This document shows positions 55,765 to 64,000 of a DNA stretch of 64,000 nt, piece after piece (positions within the stretch are counted from its first letter, which is position 1; each line of letters begins with the position of its first letter). This stretch comes from Lactiplantibacillus plantarum. GTDB taxonomy: Bacteria; Bacillota; Bacilli; Lactobacillales; Lactobacillaceae. The notes under the pieces are model-generated. The model had not been told where the DNA came from and ran no database searches. It saw only the letters and a program-made list of their open reading frames with translations. The position numbers were made by a program, and so were the translations under genes. Location: positions 2,356,001 through 2,420,000 of the forward strand of contig NZ_CP039121.1 in assembly GCF_014131735.1 (NCBI RefSeq). Reading direction: 5' to 3'.

Positions 55765-57246
55765 ATGCAAGCAAGTCAATTAATTAATAGTTTAAAATTC
55801 AAGCAGGTTCAGCCCGCCTTGACCACGGACTTTGATGTCACCATGCTGACGCAGGATACCCGCGAAGTTCAGCCCGGCGCCATGTTTATTGCCGTCGTTG
55901 GTTATCACGTCGACGGTCACGACCTCGTTGATCAGGCCATCGGAAAAGGGGCCAAGATCATCGTGGCGTCAAAACCTTTAGACGTCAACGTACCGGTCAT
56001 CTACGTTGAAAACACCGAACGCGCTATGGCAATTCTTGCCGACGTTTTCTACGGTGCGCCTAGTCAAAAGATGCGGATGATTGGGGTGACGGGTACCAAT
56101 GGTAAGACCACTGTCACCCACCTGATCGAACAAATCTATCGTGATCAGCAGCAAGCCACCGGCCTGATTGGGACCATGTATCGCAAAATCAAGGATGAAA
56201 AACTGCCAACTGCCAACACCACCCCCGACGCCATCACAACGCAACGGACTCTAGCGGCCATGCGGGATGCCGGTGTTGAAACTGTCGCCATGGAAGTTTC
56301 TTCAATTGCCCTCGTACTCGGACGGGTCTGGGGGATTGATTACGACATCGCCGTTTTCACGAACTTGACGCAAGACCATTTGGATTTCCACAAAACAATG
56401 GCTAAGTACACGGAAGCCAAGGCCATGCTCTTTGCACAACTGGGCAATAAGTACAGCGCCGACGGAACTAATAAGGTCGCTGTTCTGAACACCGATGATC
56501 CCGTTGGCCGTGAATTTGAACAGTATACGGCAGCGCACGTACTAACATTTGGACTCAAACCAGATGCCATGATCAACGCACAAAATGTTGAAATCAAGAG
56601 CCACGGGACTGAATTTGACCTCTCCGTCTTCGGCCACGTAACCCACGTGACGATGCAACTGATTGGCCAGTTCAACGTGTACAACATGCTGGCGGCCTTC
56701 GCCGCAGCTTACGCTAGTGGCATCCCCGAAGACCAAATCATTAAGTCACTGGAGAAGGTTACCGGCGTTAAGGGCCGCTTCCAATCCGTTCCTTCCCACA
56801 CGGGTGTCAGTGTCATCGTTGACTACTCACACACTCCGGACGGCTTATTGAATGCCCTAGAAACGATTCAAGATTTCGCGACTAAGGATATTTATTGCGT
56901 CGTCGGCTGTGGTGGTGATCGCGACAAGACGAAACGGCCAAAGATGGCTAAAATTGCTGTCGAACACAGTACTAAGCCAATCTTTACTTCTGACAATCCT
57001 CGGACGGAAGACCCAACCATGATTCTAAATGACATGGTTGCCGGCGTGCCAAACGCCGACGTGCCCGTCTACGAAGACCGCCACGTTGCCATCGCCAAGG
57101 CCATTGAAGCAGCACAACCCGGCGACGTTGTTTTAATCGCTGGTAAAGGCCACGAAGATTATCAAATCATCGGCCGGACTAAGCATCACTTTGATGACAG
57201 TGAAGAAGCCGCTAAAGCACTAGCTCTGAAACCAACCATTGATTAA
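55765..57246 (+). CDS. murE: UDP-N-acetylmuramoyl-L-alanyl-D-glutamate--2,6-diaminopimelate ligase
   Basis: MurE adds the third residue of the peptidoglycan stem. The 493-residue Mur ligase has the P-loop GTNGKT at 110-115, the carbamylated-lysine region TEAKAMLF near 219, and the specificity motif DNPRTEDP at 410-417. DNPR is the meso-DAP form, in contrast to DNPA or DDPN in lysine-adding enzymes. The start at ATG 55765 follows AAAAGGACGCTAATATT. The reading frame is open further upstream through the aspartokinase terminator, so a longer start is unlikely. Confidence 0.94.
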   Translation: MQASQLINSLKFKQVQPALTTDFDVTMLTQDTREVQPGAMFIAVVGYHVDGHDLVDQAIGKGAKIIVASKPLDVNVPVIYVENTERAMAILADVFYGAPSQKMRMIGVTGTNGKTTVTHLIEQIYRDQQQATGLIGTMYRKIKDEKLPTANTTPDAITTQRTLAAMRDAGVETVAMEVSSIALVLGRVWGIDYDIAVFTNLTQDHLDFHKTMAKYTEAKAMLFAQLGNKYSADGTNKVAVLNTDDPVGREFEQYTAAHVLTFGLKPDAMINAQNVEIKSHGTEFDLSVFGHVTHVTMQLIGQFNVYNMLAAFAAAYASGIPEDQIIKSLEKVTGVKGRFQSVPSHTGVSVIVDYSHTPDGLLNALETIQDFATKDIYCVVGCGGDRDKTKRPKMAKIAVEHSTKPIFTSDNPRTEDPTMILNDMVAGVPNADVPVYEDRHVAIAKAIEAAQPGDVVLIAGKGHEDYQIIGRTKHHFDDSEEAAKALALKPTID

Positions 57247-57335
57247 TGGTCAAAACAGAACTGACCGACAAGGCTATTTTCAATTCTATTTCTGTTAACA
57301 ATTGGTGACATCCGCGACACGCGTCTTTAACCATT

Positions 57336-57386
57336 AACACCCCCAGCAACAGCTAATTTGATTGGCCGTTGCTGGGGGTGTTTTTT
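57336..57386 (+). terminator. Terminator after murE
   Basis: The perfect 15-bp stem AACACCCCCAGCAAC/GTTGCTGGGGGTGTT has a 17-nt loop with a partial GGC/GCC pairing and is followed by UUUUUU. Confidence 0.92.
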
Positions 57387-57494
57387 GCTTGTTTGGCTTT
57401 CTCCCAACCAGCGCTACAAAACAGGCATCAGTCGTGTTTGTACAAAAGATGCACCCACCTTTCGATTATTAACCAGCCAAACTATCGCCTATCT

Positions 57495-57524
57495 TTGATA
57501 ATTCACCTAATTTGGAAATATAAT
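57495..57524 (+). promoter_or_regulatory. Promoter of the GPH symporter-esterase operon
   Basis: -35 TTGATA (57495-57500) and perfect -10 TATAAT (57519-57524) have an 18-bp spacer. Confidence 0.65.
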
Positions 57525-57589
57525 TATGTTGATAAAAGGGGTTAATTATCATTGTTAGTTTAAGTTTAATTCGTTTGGGGGGATTTATA

Positions 57590-58990
57590 ATGTCAATTTT
57601 TCAAACTTGGAAACGCCGAATTGCATACGGTTCCACTGACATGGCCGGTAATATTATTTGGCAAATGGTCAGCACTTACTTACTGTTCTATTACACAACG
57701 GTCGCGGGCATCTCAGCTGCTTTTGCAGGAATGCTGTTCTTCGTCGTGCGCTTCATTGATGCGTTTGATGCATTGATTTATGGTTATTTGATTGATCATA
57801 CACACACGAAGTATGGACAATCGCGCCCCTACTTTGTGTGGTTTGGCATTCCGTTAGGGTTGCTGGCCATGTCGCTATTCATGATTCCATCATTTGGCGG
57901 CAATACCACAATGCGACTCGTCTACATTTCAATCACTTACACTTTCTTTAGCCTGATTTATTCTGGTGCCAACACGCCCATTACTTCGATTTTACCAAGC
58001 TTGACTGATGATAGCGTTGAGCGGACCAAGTTAGCGAGTGCTCGGATGGTCATGACAACCATCGGGACCAGTGCAGTGGCGGCCATCACTTTGCCAATGG
58101 TTAAATTACTCGGCAAAGGCAATCAGTCGAAAGGTTTCACCCTCTGGGCTATTATCTTAGGCCTCGTTATCATGGGACTCTTCATCTTTGCTTTTCTCAA
58201 TCTCAAGGAAACTAACGGTGCACAAAATCCAGACGGTACCACTGAGTCAGCCGAATCACTCTCAATCTGGCAAAGCTTGAAGGGTGCGGCTAGCAACAAA
58301 CCATGGCTATTATTAGCCTGCTCATTCATTCTGCTACAAACCTTCTGGATGCTACGGGGAAATTCAGCGATCTTCTTTATCAAATACGTCTACGGTCGGC
58401 CTGAATTAGCGCCAATTTTCCTGGGGATTGGCTTTGTTTCCGTCATCGGGAACCTGTCCGTACCATTCCTATCACAACGCTTTAAGAACCGTAACGTTTT
58501 GCAGTTTTCACTCGTACTGGGCGTTATCGGCCAACTACTGCTGCCAATCGCTGAAAAGATGCGTAGTGTGAGCCTACTAATTGCTGGCTCCGTCATTTTC
58601 TTGATTGCGATGGGGATCACGTTCACGATTGTCTTCGCGATGCTATCAGATACCGTTGACTACTCAACGAAAGTACTGGGCCTAAATGAAACCGGATTCT
58701 TATCTGCCGTACCAATGATTGGCGCCAAATTAGGAATGGGAATTGGCGGTTTTCTAGCCGGTCAATTTCTCGCATGGGGACAATTCAATGCCAAGGCAGC
58801 TGTACAGTCCGGACGAACCATTACATTTATTAATCTCGCTTTTATTTGGATGCCGATTATTTTATTAGCCGCGATGATTTTCATGATGCAATTCTATCGG
58901 TTAGACGAAAAAGAATTACAAGCCAACAAGGCCGAGGCAGCGGCTAAAGTTGAACCTAAGGAGGATGTTGAATATGATGCCAACAATTAA
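57590..58990 (+). CDS. GPH-family sugar:cation symporter
   Basis: This member of the glycoside-pentoside-hexuronide:cation symporter family (MFS superfamily) has 466 residues and twelve membrane helices. The start MSIFQTWKRRIAYGSTDMAG and the loop DRTHTKYGQSRPYFVW-like segment DHTHTKYGQSRPYFVW are typical. No EIIA-like PTS domain is attached at the C-terminus. The sugar is not predictable, although oligosaccharides or acyl-glycosides fit the following esterase. The ATG at 57590 follows GGGGGGATTTATA. No regulator gene adjoins. Confidence 0.87.
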   Translation: MSIFQTWKRRIAYGSTDMAGNIIWQMVSTYLLFYYTTVAGISAAFAGMLFFVVRFIDAFDALIYGYLIDHTHTKYGQSRPYFVWFGIPLGLLAMSLFMIPSFGGNTTMRLVYISITYTFFSLIYSGANTPITSILPSLTDDSVERTKLASARMVMTTIGTSAVAAITLPMVKLLGKGNQSKGFTLWAIILGLVIMGLFIFAFLNLKETNGAQNPDGTTESAESLSIWQSLKGAASNKPWLLLACSFILLQTFWMLRGNSAIFFIKYVYGRPELAPIFLGIGFVSVIGNLSVPFLSQRFKNRNVLQFSLVLGVIGQLLLPIAEKMRSVSLLIAGSVIFLIAMGITFTIVFAMLSDTVDYSTKVLGLNETGFLSAVPMIGAKLGMGIGGFLAGQFLAWGQFNAKAAVQSGRTITFINLAFIWMPIILLAAMIFMMQFYRLDEKELQANKAEAAAKVEPKEDVEYDANN

Positions 58991-59990
58991 TTCGATTCAA
59001 ACAACCGTCAACGGCGTCGTCAAAATCGTTAAACCATTTAACAACGACATCGCCGGTGAACAATTTGACCCGCACGTCCTTCAAACACTAACGGCCTTCA
59101 AACAACCAGCCATCCTTGAAAATGATCTAGCGGCGCTCCGCAGTGGTAGTTTAACCCCCGCCATCGCGGACCCTGTTGGTGATGCGGTTACAGTTCAAAG
59201 TCGAAATATTACGGCTCTGAATCGCACGGTCAGCGTTGAATGGCTGACACCACAAAATGTCATTAATCACACAGTACTGGTCTACTTCCACGGTGGTGCC
59301 TTTTACGGCGGTGTTCCCGGCAATAATACGGTCCTTTTAAAGCTGGTCGCAGCTAAAAGTCACTGCGAGATTCTTAATGTCGATTATAGCTTAGCGCCAG
59401 AAGCACCAGCACCCGCTGGTATTTTAGACGGGCTCGCGATTTTCCAATATTTGGAACAACGTGACGCTGAAACAATGATTACCGTTGCTGGCGATTCGGC
59501 TGGCGCTAACGTCATCATGGCTGCAACAAATCTGAATCAACAACTCGGTAGCAATCGTATCAATCAACAACTGCTGTTGTACCCAGTTACCGCCCCAAAT
59601 GCTGACCACGCCGGTCCACTCTGGGATTTGGCCGCCTTTCCGATTATTGACTCACAGCGTGCCATTCTCACCAACTATCACGACCTCTTTCGGCAACTTG
59701 ACAGCATCATGACGGATTATTATGTTCCAGAGAACTTTGATTCACATTCTCCACTCATCTCACCGCTACACCAGGAAAACTTCACAATGACACCACCAAC
59801 CACGATCATGGTCGGCGAGTTTGATCCCTTCCGACCACAAGCTTGGGCTTATGCACAACGCCTGGCCGCTGCCGATACTGCGACCACGTTTATTCAGTAT
59901 CAGGGCTTGAACCACGCTTTCGCACCATTAGTGGATCAGTATTGGCAAAGCCAAGATGTGGCCCAAGTGATGGCGGCCGCGTTAATTTAG
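58974..59990 (+). CDS. Alpha/beta hydrolase fold-3 esterase (HSL family)
   Basis: This cytoplasmic 338-residue carboxylesterase has the oxyanion motif HGGAFYGG, the nucleophile elbow GDSAGAN, the acid in GEFDPFRP and the histidine in LNHAFA. All four are intact. The ATG at 58974 (or 58977) follows AAGGAGGATGTTGAAT and overlaps the last 17 bases of the symporter gene, so the two are translationally coupled. A joint role in importing and de-esterifying a substituted glycoside is plausible but inferred. Confidence 0.88.
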   Translation: MMPTINSIQTTVNGVVKIVKPFNNDIAGEQFDPHVLQTLTAFKQPAILENDLAALRSGSLTPAIADPVGDAVTVQSRNITALNRTVSVEWLTPQNVINHTVLVYFHGGAFYGGVPGNNTVLLKLVAAKSHCEILNVDYSLAPEAPAPAGILDGLAIFQYLEQRDAETMITVAGDSAGANVIMAATNLNQQLGSNRINQQLLLYPVTAPNADHAGPLWDLAAFPIIDSQRAILTNYHDLFRQLDSIMTDYYVPENFDSHSPLISPLHQENFTMTPPTTIMVGEFDPFRPQAWAYAQRLAAADTATTFIQYQGLNHAFAPLVDQYWQSQDVAQVMAAALI

Positions 59991-60062
59991 CGACCAGGGC
60001 ATATCAAAAATCACCAGTATCACGTTGCAGAAATCACATGTAAAAAACAAGCGGACTGATAA

Positions 60063-60102
60063 AAACCGCCCCGCATTTTACTATCCGAAATGCGGGCGGT
60101 TT
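60063..60102 (+). terminator. Terminator after the symporter-esterase operon
   Basis: The stem AAACCGCC(C)CGCATTT/AAATGCGGGCGGTTT has one bulged C and a nine-base loop. The U-tail is short, so termination may be partial. Confidence 0.6.
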
Positions 60103-60133
60103 CCCGTTAAGCTAACATTTAAGTCTGAGACTT

Positions 60134-60142
60134 GTGCTATAC
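60134..60142 (+). promoter_or_regulatory. Extended -10 promoter of the immunity-like gene
   Basis: TGCTATACT lies at ~60134-60142 with no good -35. The ribosome binding site follows closely. Confidence 0.4.
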
Positions 60143-60163
60143 TCTTGGCATGGGGGGATTAAC

Positions 60164-60463
60164 GTGAACAAAAATGATAAAGCCAAGCGTTTGATGCAAC
60201 AAATCGACGTTGCCTATAATGATCCTGAAGTTAAACAAGACGCACAAGTTCGTGCTGACTTACTTCGCTATGCTATGGAACTTGACAAGAACGGTAACTA
60301 TTTATTAATTGCCACTAAAGTTAACGGCATGGCAATGCGCGTCATGCGTGATCACATGCACCAACCACTCCAAGCAATTAACACACTCTACACCCAAACC
60401 GCCCGCACCTCCGAATATTATTGGGGCGTGGCGGCAGCTAGTATTTTTAGTGGGCTGTGGTAA
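60164..60463 (+). CDS. Bacteriocin immunity-like protein (EntA-immunity fold), orphan
   Basis: This cytoplasmic, helical protein has 99 residues. The pattern IDVAYNDPEVKQDAQVRADL, then LLRYAMELDKNGN, two amphipathic helices and the sequence HMHQPLQAINTLYTQTAR resembles the four-helix immunity proteins of class IIa bacteriocins (Enterocin A immunity family). The GTG at 60164 follows GGGGGGATTAAC. No bacteriocin, leader peptide or exporter gene is nearby, so it would give protection against foreign bacteriocins. The family call is by pattern only and needs a profile search. Confidence 0.5.
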   Translation: MNKNDKAKRLMQQIDVAYNDPEVKQDAQVRADLLRYAMELDKNGNYLLIATKVNGMAMRVMRDHMHQPLQAINTLYTQTARTSEYYWGVAAASIFSGLW

Positions 60464-60556
60464 AGCACTATCACGTGCGAGCGCTCACTATAAATCATAT
60501 TAACAACAGTTTTGAACCGGAACACAGACAAATAACTTGAATCAACCGTTAATTTC

Positions 60557-60597
60557 AAAGGGACGCTCCTGACAAACCATGCCAGAAGCGTCCCTTT
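60557..60597. terminator. Inverted repeat between convergent genes
   Basis: AAAGGGACGC/GCGTCCCTTT (60557-60566 and 60588-60597) has a 21-nt loop that can partly pair (CTG/CAG). It sits between the immunity-like and phosphatase genes, and each side has only UUU, so it is a moderate terminator. Confidence 0.6.
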
Positions 60598-60671
60598 ACT
60601 AACTACTTAAAATTTTATCGATCAGAGTCAAGTTAACAGCTAAAGTAAGGCGTTGTACTTGGCTCAGCCAT

Positions 60672-61340
60672 TTACTTCAAGTACCCGGTTTCATTCCAAG
60701 TCGTCAGTTCAAAATGCTGATTATCCGTCGTCGATAACACTGTCAGGCTATCATTATCCACGATTCCGTGGCCGACTGTCTTCATAACTTGCCCATCGAC
60801 CACAAAAGGTGCTCGTAATTCTGCTACGGGGACACCCATTAACGCCTTGACAGTCATCGTCGTCACCAGGCCGTGCGATACAATTAATAGTGGTTGCGTG
60901 CTAGCTACCCCAACTTGATCAATCAAACGATGTAGCGTCGAAGTCGTTCGGGTGACAAAATCCGCATAACTTTCGCCACCGCCAGCTAGTTCCGGTCGGT
61001 ATTCGGCGGGTTTAGTAAAAATAACTTGGGCGTAGGACTGCGGCTGTACTTCCGCTTCCTGTTTGCCGTCCCAATCACCAAAATCAAACTCACGCAAGCC
61101 ATCGTCGATTTGAATCGACGGTTGCCACTGATTGGCAGCCACAATGTATTTCGCCGTATCCAGCGCTCGTTGCTGCGGACTGCTATATACTGCTGAAAAT
61201 TGGGTGGTTCTTAAGTAATCACCAGCGGCCTTTGCCCCATCGATTCCGCTAGCAACCAGCGGGGAATCTGCTCGTCCACCTTGAAATCGGTGTTCTAAGT
61301 TATATTGTGTTCGACCGTGACGAATGAAATAAATCTGCAT
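60672..61340 (-). CDS. Histidine phosphatase family protein (phosphoglycerate-mutase-like)
   Basis: The 222-residue protein has the catalytic RHGRT motif at residues 7-11 (phosphohistidine His8). It also has SSPQQRALDTA, a glutamate region LREFDFGDWDG and a second histidine in VSHGLVTT. Such broad-specificity phosphatases are distinct from glycolytic Gpm enzymes, and the substrate is unknown. The ATG follows TAGGAAGGTGAACGTGCC. It appears monocistronic. Confidence 0.87.
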   Translation of the reverse strand: MQIYFIRHGRTQYNLEHRFQGGRADSPLVASGIDGAKAAGDYLRTTQFSAVYSSPQQRALDTAKYIVAANQWQPSIQIDDGLREFDFGDWDGKQEAEVQPQSYAQVIFTKPAEYRPELAGGGESYADFVTRTTSTLHRLIDQVGVASTQPLLIVSHGLVTTMTVKALMGVPVAELRAPFVVDGQVMKTVGHGIVDNDSLTVLSTTDNQHFELTTWNETGYLK

Positions 61341-61426
61341 GGCACGTTCACCTTCCTAATCCGTTCAATAGTTTAATTCTAACTGTGTCATGCTCAATAG
61401 AAAAGTCTTCAGTGCCATAATGACGT

Positions 61427-61465
61427 AAAAAAATACCGTGGTCTAAGAAACACACCACGATATTT
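61427..61465 (-). terminator. Terminator after the GNAT/YibEF operon
   Basis: On the minus strand AAATATCGTGG pairs with CCACGGTATTT (one G-U pair), with a 13-nt loop, then at least seven U. It is 7 bp after the GNAT stop. Confidence 0.9.
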
Positions 61466-61471
61466 CAGTTA

Positions 61472-62041
61472 TTATGATAAAGGCTTAACCAAGTGCTGGT
61501 ACGGATGTGTGCCAATCATGAGCTGACCATCCGGGACAAAACCATGCCGGTGGTATAACTTAGCTGCTCGGGGATTGCCATCATCAACGTTTAAACTCAG
61601 TTTCGTGGCCCCCAGTTGACCAACGAGTCCTGGTAATGCTTCTAGTAAGGCACTACCAACTCCGTGGCCCTGAGCTTGCGGATCAACTACCAACATGCTT
61701 AAATACCACTCATTCGGCCGGGTCTCACCACCTAATTCCAGTGGTGCCTCAAACCCCGCATGATGACCTGAAGTCGTCCGCAACAAATCGTTTACAGCGG
61801 CTTCATTCTTCGCTAAGTGCCCGAACGCGACACCGACGATTTTGTGAGCCATGACCGCCACAAAAGTCTGCGCTAACCCATCTAAATTGGCCGGTCGCTG
61901 ATACAACTCAGTCAACATTGCCAATAGGTCGGCCTCGCTAACATTTTTTAAGACTGGCATTTCCATATCACGGTAAATCATCGCAATCAATGGTGCAATT
62001 TGAGCACTATCTTGCGGTTGTGCCGTTCGAATTTCCATCAT
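61472..62041 (-). CDS. GNAT family N-acetyltransferase
   Basis: This 189-residue protein begins MMEIRTAQPQDSAQIAPLI. The acetyl-CoA motif A reads LVVDPQAQGHGVGSALLEAL (R/Q-x-x-G-x-G/A form), followed by NVDDGNPRAAKLYHRHGF. An upstream TTG at 62095 overlaps the previous gene (TTGA) but has no ribosome binding site. ATG 62041 has GGGAG seven bases ahead and is preferred. It lies at the end of the yibE/yibF-like operon. The substrate is unknown. Confidence 0.83.
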   Translation of the reverse strand: MMEIRTAQPQDSAQIAPLIAMIYRDMEMPVLKNVSEADLLAMLTELYQRPANLDGLAQTFVAVMAHKIVGVAFGHLAKNEAAVNDLLRTTSGHHAGFEAPLELGGETRPNEWYLSMLVVDPQAQGHGVGSALLEALPGLVGQLGATKLSLNVDDGNPRAAKLYHRHGFVPDGQLMIGTHPYQHLVKPLS

Positions 62042-62091
62042 CACAACGCTCCCAACTGTTTTCTCAACCGTAGCAAATCCCGCGGTCATCG

Positions 62092-62856
62092 TCAATCGTT
62101 GTGCTTAATTTGTTGCCGATGTTGAATCGTCATCACCCACGTCGTGACGGGAACTACCAGGATAACGCCAATTAACGAGAATAATACCATTAATACTTCC
62201 GCAACAAATATTTTATTATTGATAACACTCCCGAAGGAATAATGTAAGCCCGCAAACCAGATAAATAGCGCCAAGAAGCCACCAAAAAAGCCGAAAAACA
62301 AGGTATTAAAAGTCGTCCCGATAATCTGCTTACCAATACTGATACCATCGATATAGAGTCGCTTAGTTGGCAACTGCGGATGCTGCGCCAGAATTTCACT
62401 CAGACCCGCCGCAATCGCAATAGCAGCTTCCGCAATGGCCCCTAGTGTACTTAAAATTGCTTCAGTTACTGCTACGCCAATAAAGGAGACCCCAATGGCT
62501 AACGACATACCTTCCAGATCTTCACTATCTTCTAAACTAAAGCCCTGCGCCATGATCCAATTTTCAACGGGAAAAATAATCAGCACTAAAATGACCATAA
62601 CAATCAATGCTGCAATATAAGCTGGCTTGGCCGCCACTTCGTTGTCCTCCCCAAAGAAAATCGTGAAGGCCAAGATGATTGTCCCAATGACCAACGACAC
62701 CCCCATTGCTGGAAAGCCCCATGAAATCAAAACAACGGCTAAAAACAACAATCCAAAGTTAAATAACAAACTCAAAAAGGCCGTCGCTCCAGTCTTACCA
62801 CCAATTAATGTCATCAATCCTAGTAAGATCAATCCTAAAACGGTAATCGTGTTCAT
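62092..62856 (-). CDS. YibE/F-like membrane protein, second gene of the pair
   Basis: The 254-residue integral-membrane protein has about seven hydrophobic segments. A middle region IAEAAIAIAAGLSEILAQHP resembles the conserved core of YibE/F proteins (D/E-x-x-x-A-x-x-L). Its ATG overlaps the upstream gene by four bases (ATGA), so it is translationally coupled and likely forms a complex with it. The function is unknown; a membrane transport role has been suggested for the family. Confidence 0.78.
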   Translation of the reverse strand: MNTITVLGLILLGLMTLIGGKTGATAFLSLLFNFGLLFLAVVLISWGFPAMGVSLVIGTIILAFTIFFGEDNEVAAKPAYIAALIVMVILVLIIFPVENWIMAQGFSLEDSEDLEGMSLAIGVSFIGVAVTEAILSTLGAIAEAAIAIAAGLSEILAQHPQLPTKRLYIDGISIGKQIIGTTFNTLFFGFFGGFLALFIWFAGLHYSFGSVINNKIFVAEVLMVLFSLIGVILVVPVTTWVMTIQHRQQIKHND

Positions 62857-63962
62857 GCCATCACCGCCTTAGGCATCAATCGACTGGCTAACCAACTGGC
62901 TACTGGAATCGCTAAAACGATACCGATACCAGAAATCAAACTTTGGACCATCCCCAACGACATATTCATTGTAAAAGTGTAACCCCAGCTATTGCCGTTA
63001 CGGAAATAGAGCAAAGTCATCGCGAAAGTATCCGCCATGAAAATCAAAAATAGCACGTTGATCAAGGGTCCCATAATAGACCGGCCAATTTGAATACCCG
63101 ACTTAAATACTTGTCGTGGTGCAATGTCCGGGCGCTCCGTTTTCAATTGAAACAATGAAGCAACAATATCTGTTGATTCATCCATGACTGCTCCGAGTGA
63201 ACCGAGGACTGTTTCGACTAAAAATAACGGTCGGGGAACCTGCGTCACGTACTGCATCGATTCATAAGTCACACCACGCTCATGGGTCACCGCAAAGACG
63301 ATCAGACTAATAATGACAGCCAGTCCCGTGCCAACCACAGTCGCACCCAATGTTACTAACATTTGACGACTAAAACCGAGAACTAGCAACAGTGTGAGCA
63401 CGGCGAAGATTACGGCCAATACGCCAAAGAGCAGGTAAATGTGACCACCATTAGTAGCTAAATCGATCTGAATGGCGGCATAAAATAGTACAGCGTTGAG
63501 CGCGACACTCAAAAAGGCCATCAGACCGCTGAAACGCATAATTAACAAGAGCAGTGCTAGGGCTAACCACGCGACAAACGCCAATGCGGTATCTCGTTTT
63601 AACCCCTGAATCGTCACTGCACTACTATGATCGCTAGGAATCCGTAAGAAGACTTGATTACGGACGTGATACGGCTGATCCATTGCGCCTGAGCGCGTAT
63701 ACGTATTCTTGATCTGGTAAGTTCGACCACGATGTGCCTTATTGAGCACCCGGACCGTTACCAACTGTGTCACTGTCGCATCCTTATTCTCAAATTCATC
63801 CGTCGTCGTGCTTCGACTCTTAGTCTGCACGTGGGTCACTTGTGCAACTGTCTGCTGATAAAGTCCCGCATTAACTCGGGTCAATCCAACCCCGATTAGT
63901 CCTAAAATAATCACCAGCAGTGTTAACCACAACCCCCACCGTTGCTTGATTCGCTGTTTCAC
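62853..63962 (-). CDS. YibE/F-family membrane protein, first gene of the pair
   Basis: This is a ~369-residue protein. It has one N-terminal membrane helix and an extracellular domain (~40-130) with QVTHVQTKSRS and VFLRIPSD. Seven or so membrane helices follow, containing LGSLGAVMDESTDIVASLFQL, the conserved YibE/F core. The GTG at 63962 has AAAGGTG five bases upstream. An alternative GTG lies at 63992. It is probably the first gene of a three-gene unit with the second YibF-like gene and the GNAT gene. The promoter lies beyond the window or at its edge. Confidence 0.8.
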   Translation of the reverse strand: MKQRIKQRWGLWLTLLVIILGLIGVGLTRVNAGLYQQTVAQVTHVQTKSRSTTTDEFENKDATVTQLVTVRVLNKAHRGRTYQIKNTYTRSGAMDQPYHVRNQVFLRIPSDHSSAVTIQGLKRDTALAFVAWLALALLLLIMRFSGLMAFLSVALNAVLFYAAIQIDLATNGGHIYLLFGVLAVIFAVLTLLLVLGFSRQMLVTLGATVVGTGLAVIISLIVFAVTHERGVTYESMQYVTQVPRPLFLVETVLGSLGAVMDESTDIVASLFQLKTERPDIAPRQVFKSGIQIGRSIMGPLINVLFLIFMADTFAMTLLYFRNGNSWGYTFTMNMSLGMVQSLISGIGIVLAIPVASWLASRLMPKAVMA

Positions 63963-64000
63963 ATTTTCACCTTTTTTCACTTCAATGGTCACCAGTTTAC

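Noticed and set aside
62042..62095. Longer start (TTG 62095) for the GNAT gene, overlapping the YibF-like stop
   Set aside because: There is no ribosome binding site for it, while ATG 62041 has GGGAG at good spacing. Coupled initiation at TTG cannot be fully excluded.

Overview
The window is chromosomal DNA of a Lactiplantibacillus plantarum-group bacterium (low-to-moderate-GC Firmicute). The organism call rests on recognisable protein sequences, on zinc-type S14, on ctsR-clpC without mcsA/mcsB, and on an mDAP-type MurE next to an AsnB-type amidotransferase and an aspartokinase. There are no phage genes, insertion sequences, CRISPR arrays or rRNA genes. Window coordinates run opposite to transcription in the left half.

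Region 1 (1-24,070, almost all minus strand) is the translation and transcription core. The S10-spc superoperon runs rpsJ to secY and adk, with adk cut by the window edge. It is followed by the str operon (rpsL-rpsG-fusA), a divergent type IV prepilin peptidase gene (comC), and rpoB-rpoC. Promoters and leaders can be read for rpsJ, rpsL and rpoB. The rpoB leader holds a complete intrinsic terminator between promoter and gene.

Region 2 (24,070-31,650) has a TetR regulator, clpC, and ctsR with a CtsR heptad repeat over its promoter. Seven tRNA genes follow, transcribed from their own promoter (Leu, Thr, Gly, Leu, Arg, Pro, Pro), then serS with a T-box leader and a deoxynucleoside kinase.

Region 3 (31,650-50,640) is a mixture of single genes. 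They encode a D,D-carboxypeptidase lipoprotein, a lysine permease under a lysine riboswitch, catabolic acetolactate synthase, Rrf2 and GNAT proteins, an esterase, a PAP2 phosphatase, an LCP ligase, a split ThrE exporter, a cold-shock protein, an MntR-like regulator, a MerR/multidrug exporter pair with a DUF4811-like partner, and a very acidic Asp/Ser-rich lipoprotein. A structured RNA candidate lies at 44.4-44.7 kb.

Region 4 (50,640-64,000) has azlCD and the cell-wall group asnB, aspartokinase and murE, which together supply, insert and amidate meso-diaminopimelate. After these come a GPH sugar symporter with an esterase, an orphan bacteriocin-immunity-like gene, a histidine phosphatase, a GNAT protein and a YibE/YibF-type membrane pair.

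The most unexpected observations are in non-coding DNA. Two diverged copies of a ~500-bp relic lie 34 kb apart (15.95-16.45 kb and 49.8-50.3 kb). One copy is preceded by a 168-bp three-way-junction inverted-repeat element that appears to be missing from the other. The other standouts are the ~275-nt RNA with mutually exclusive pairings ending in a terminator, and the rpoBC leader attenuator.
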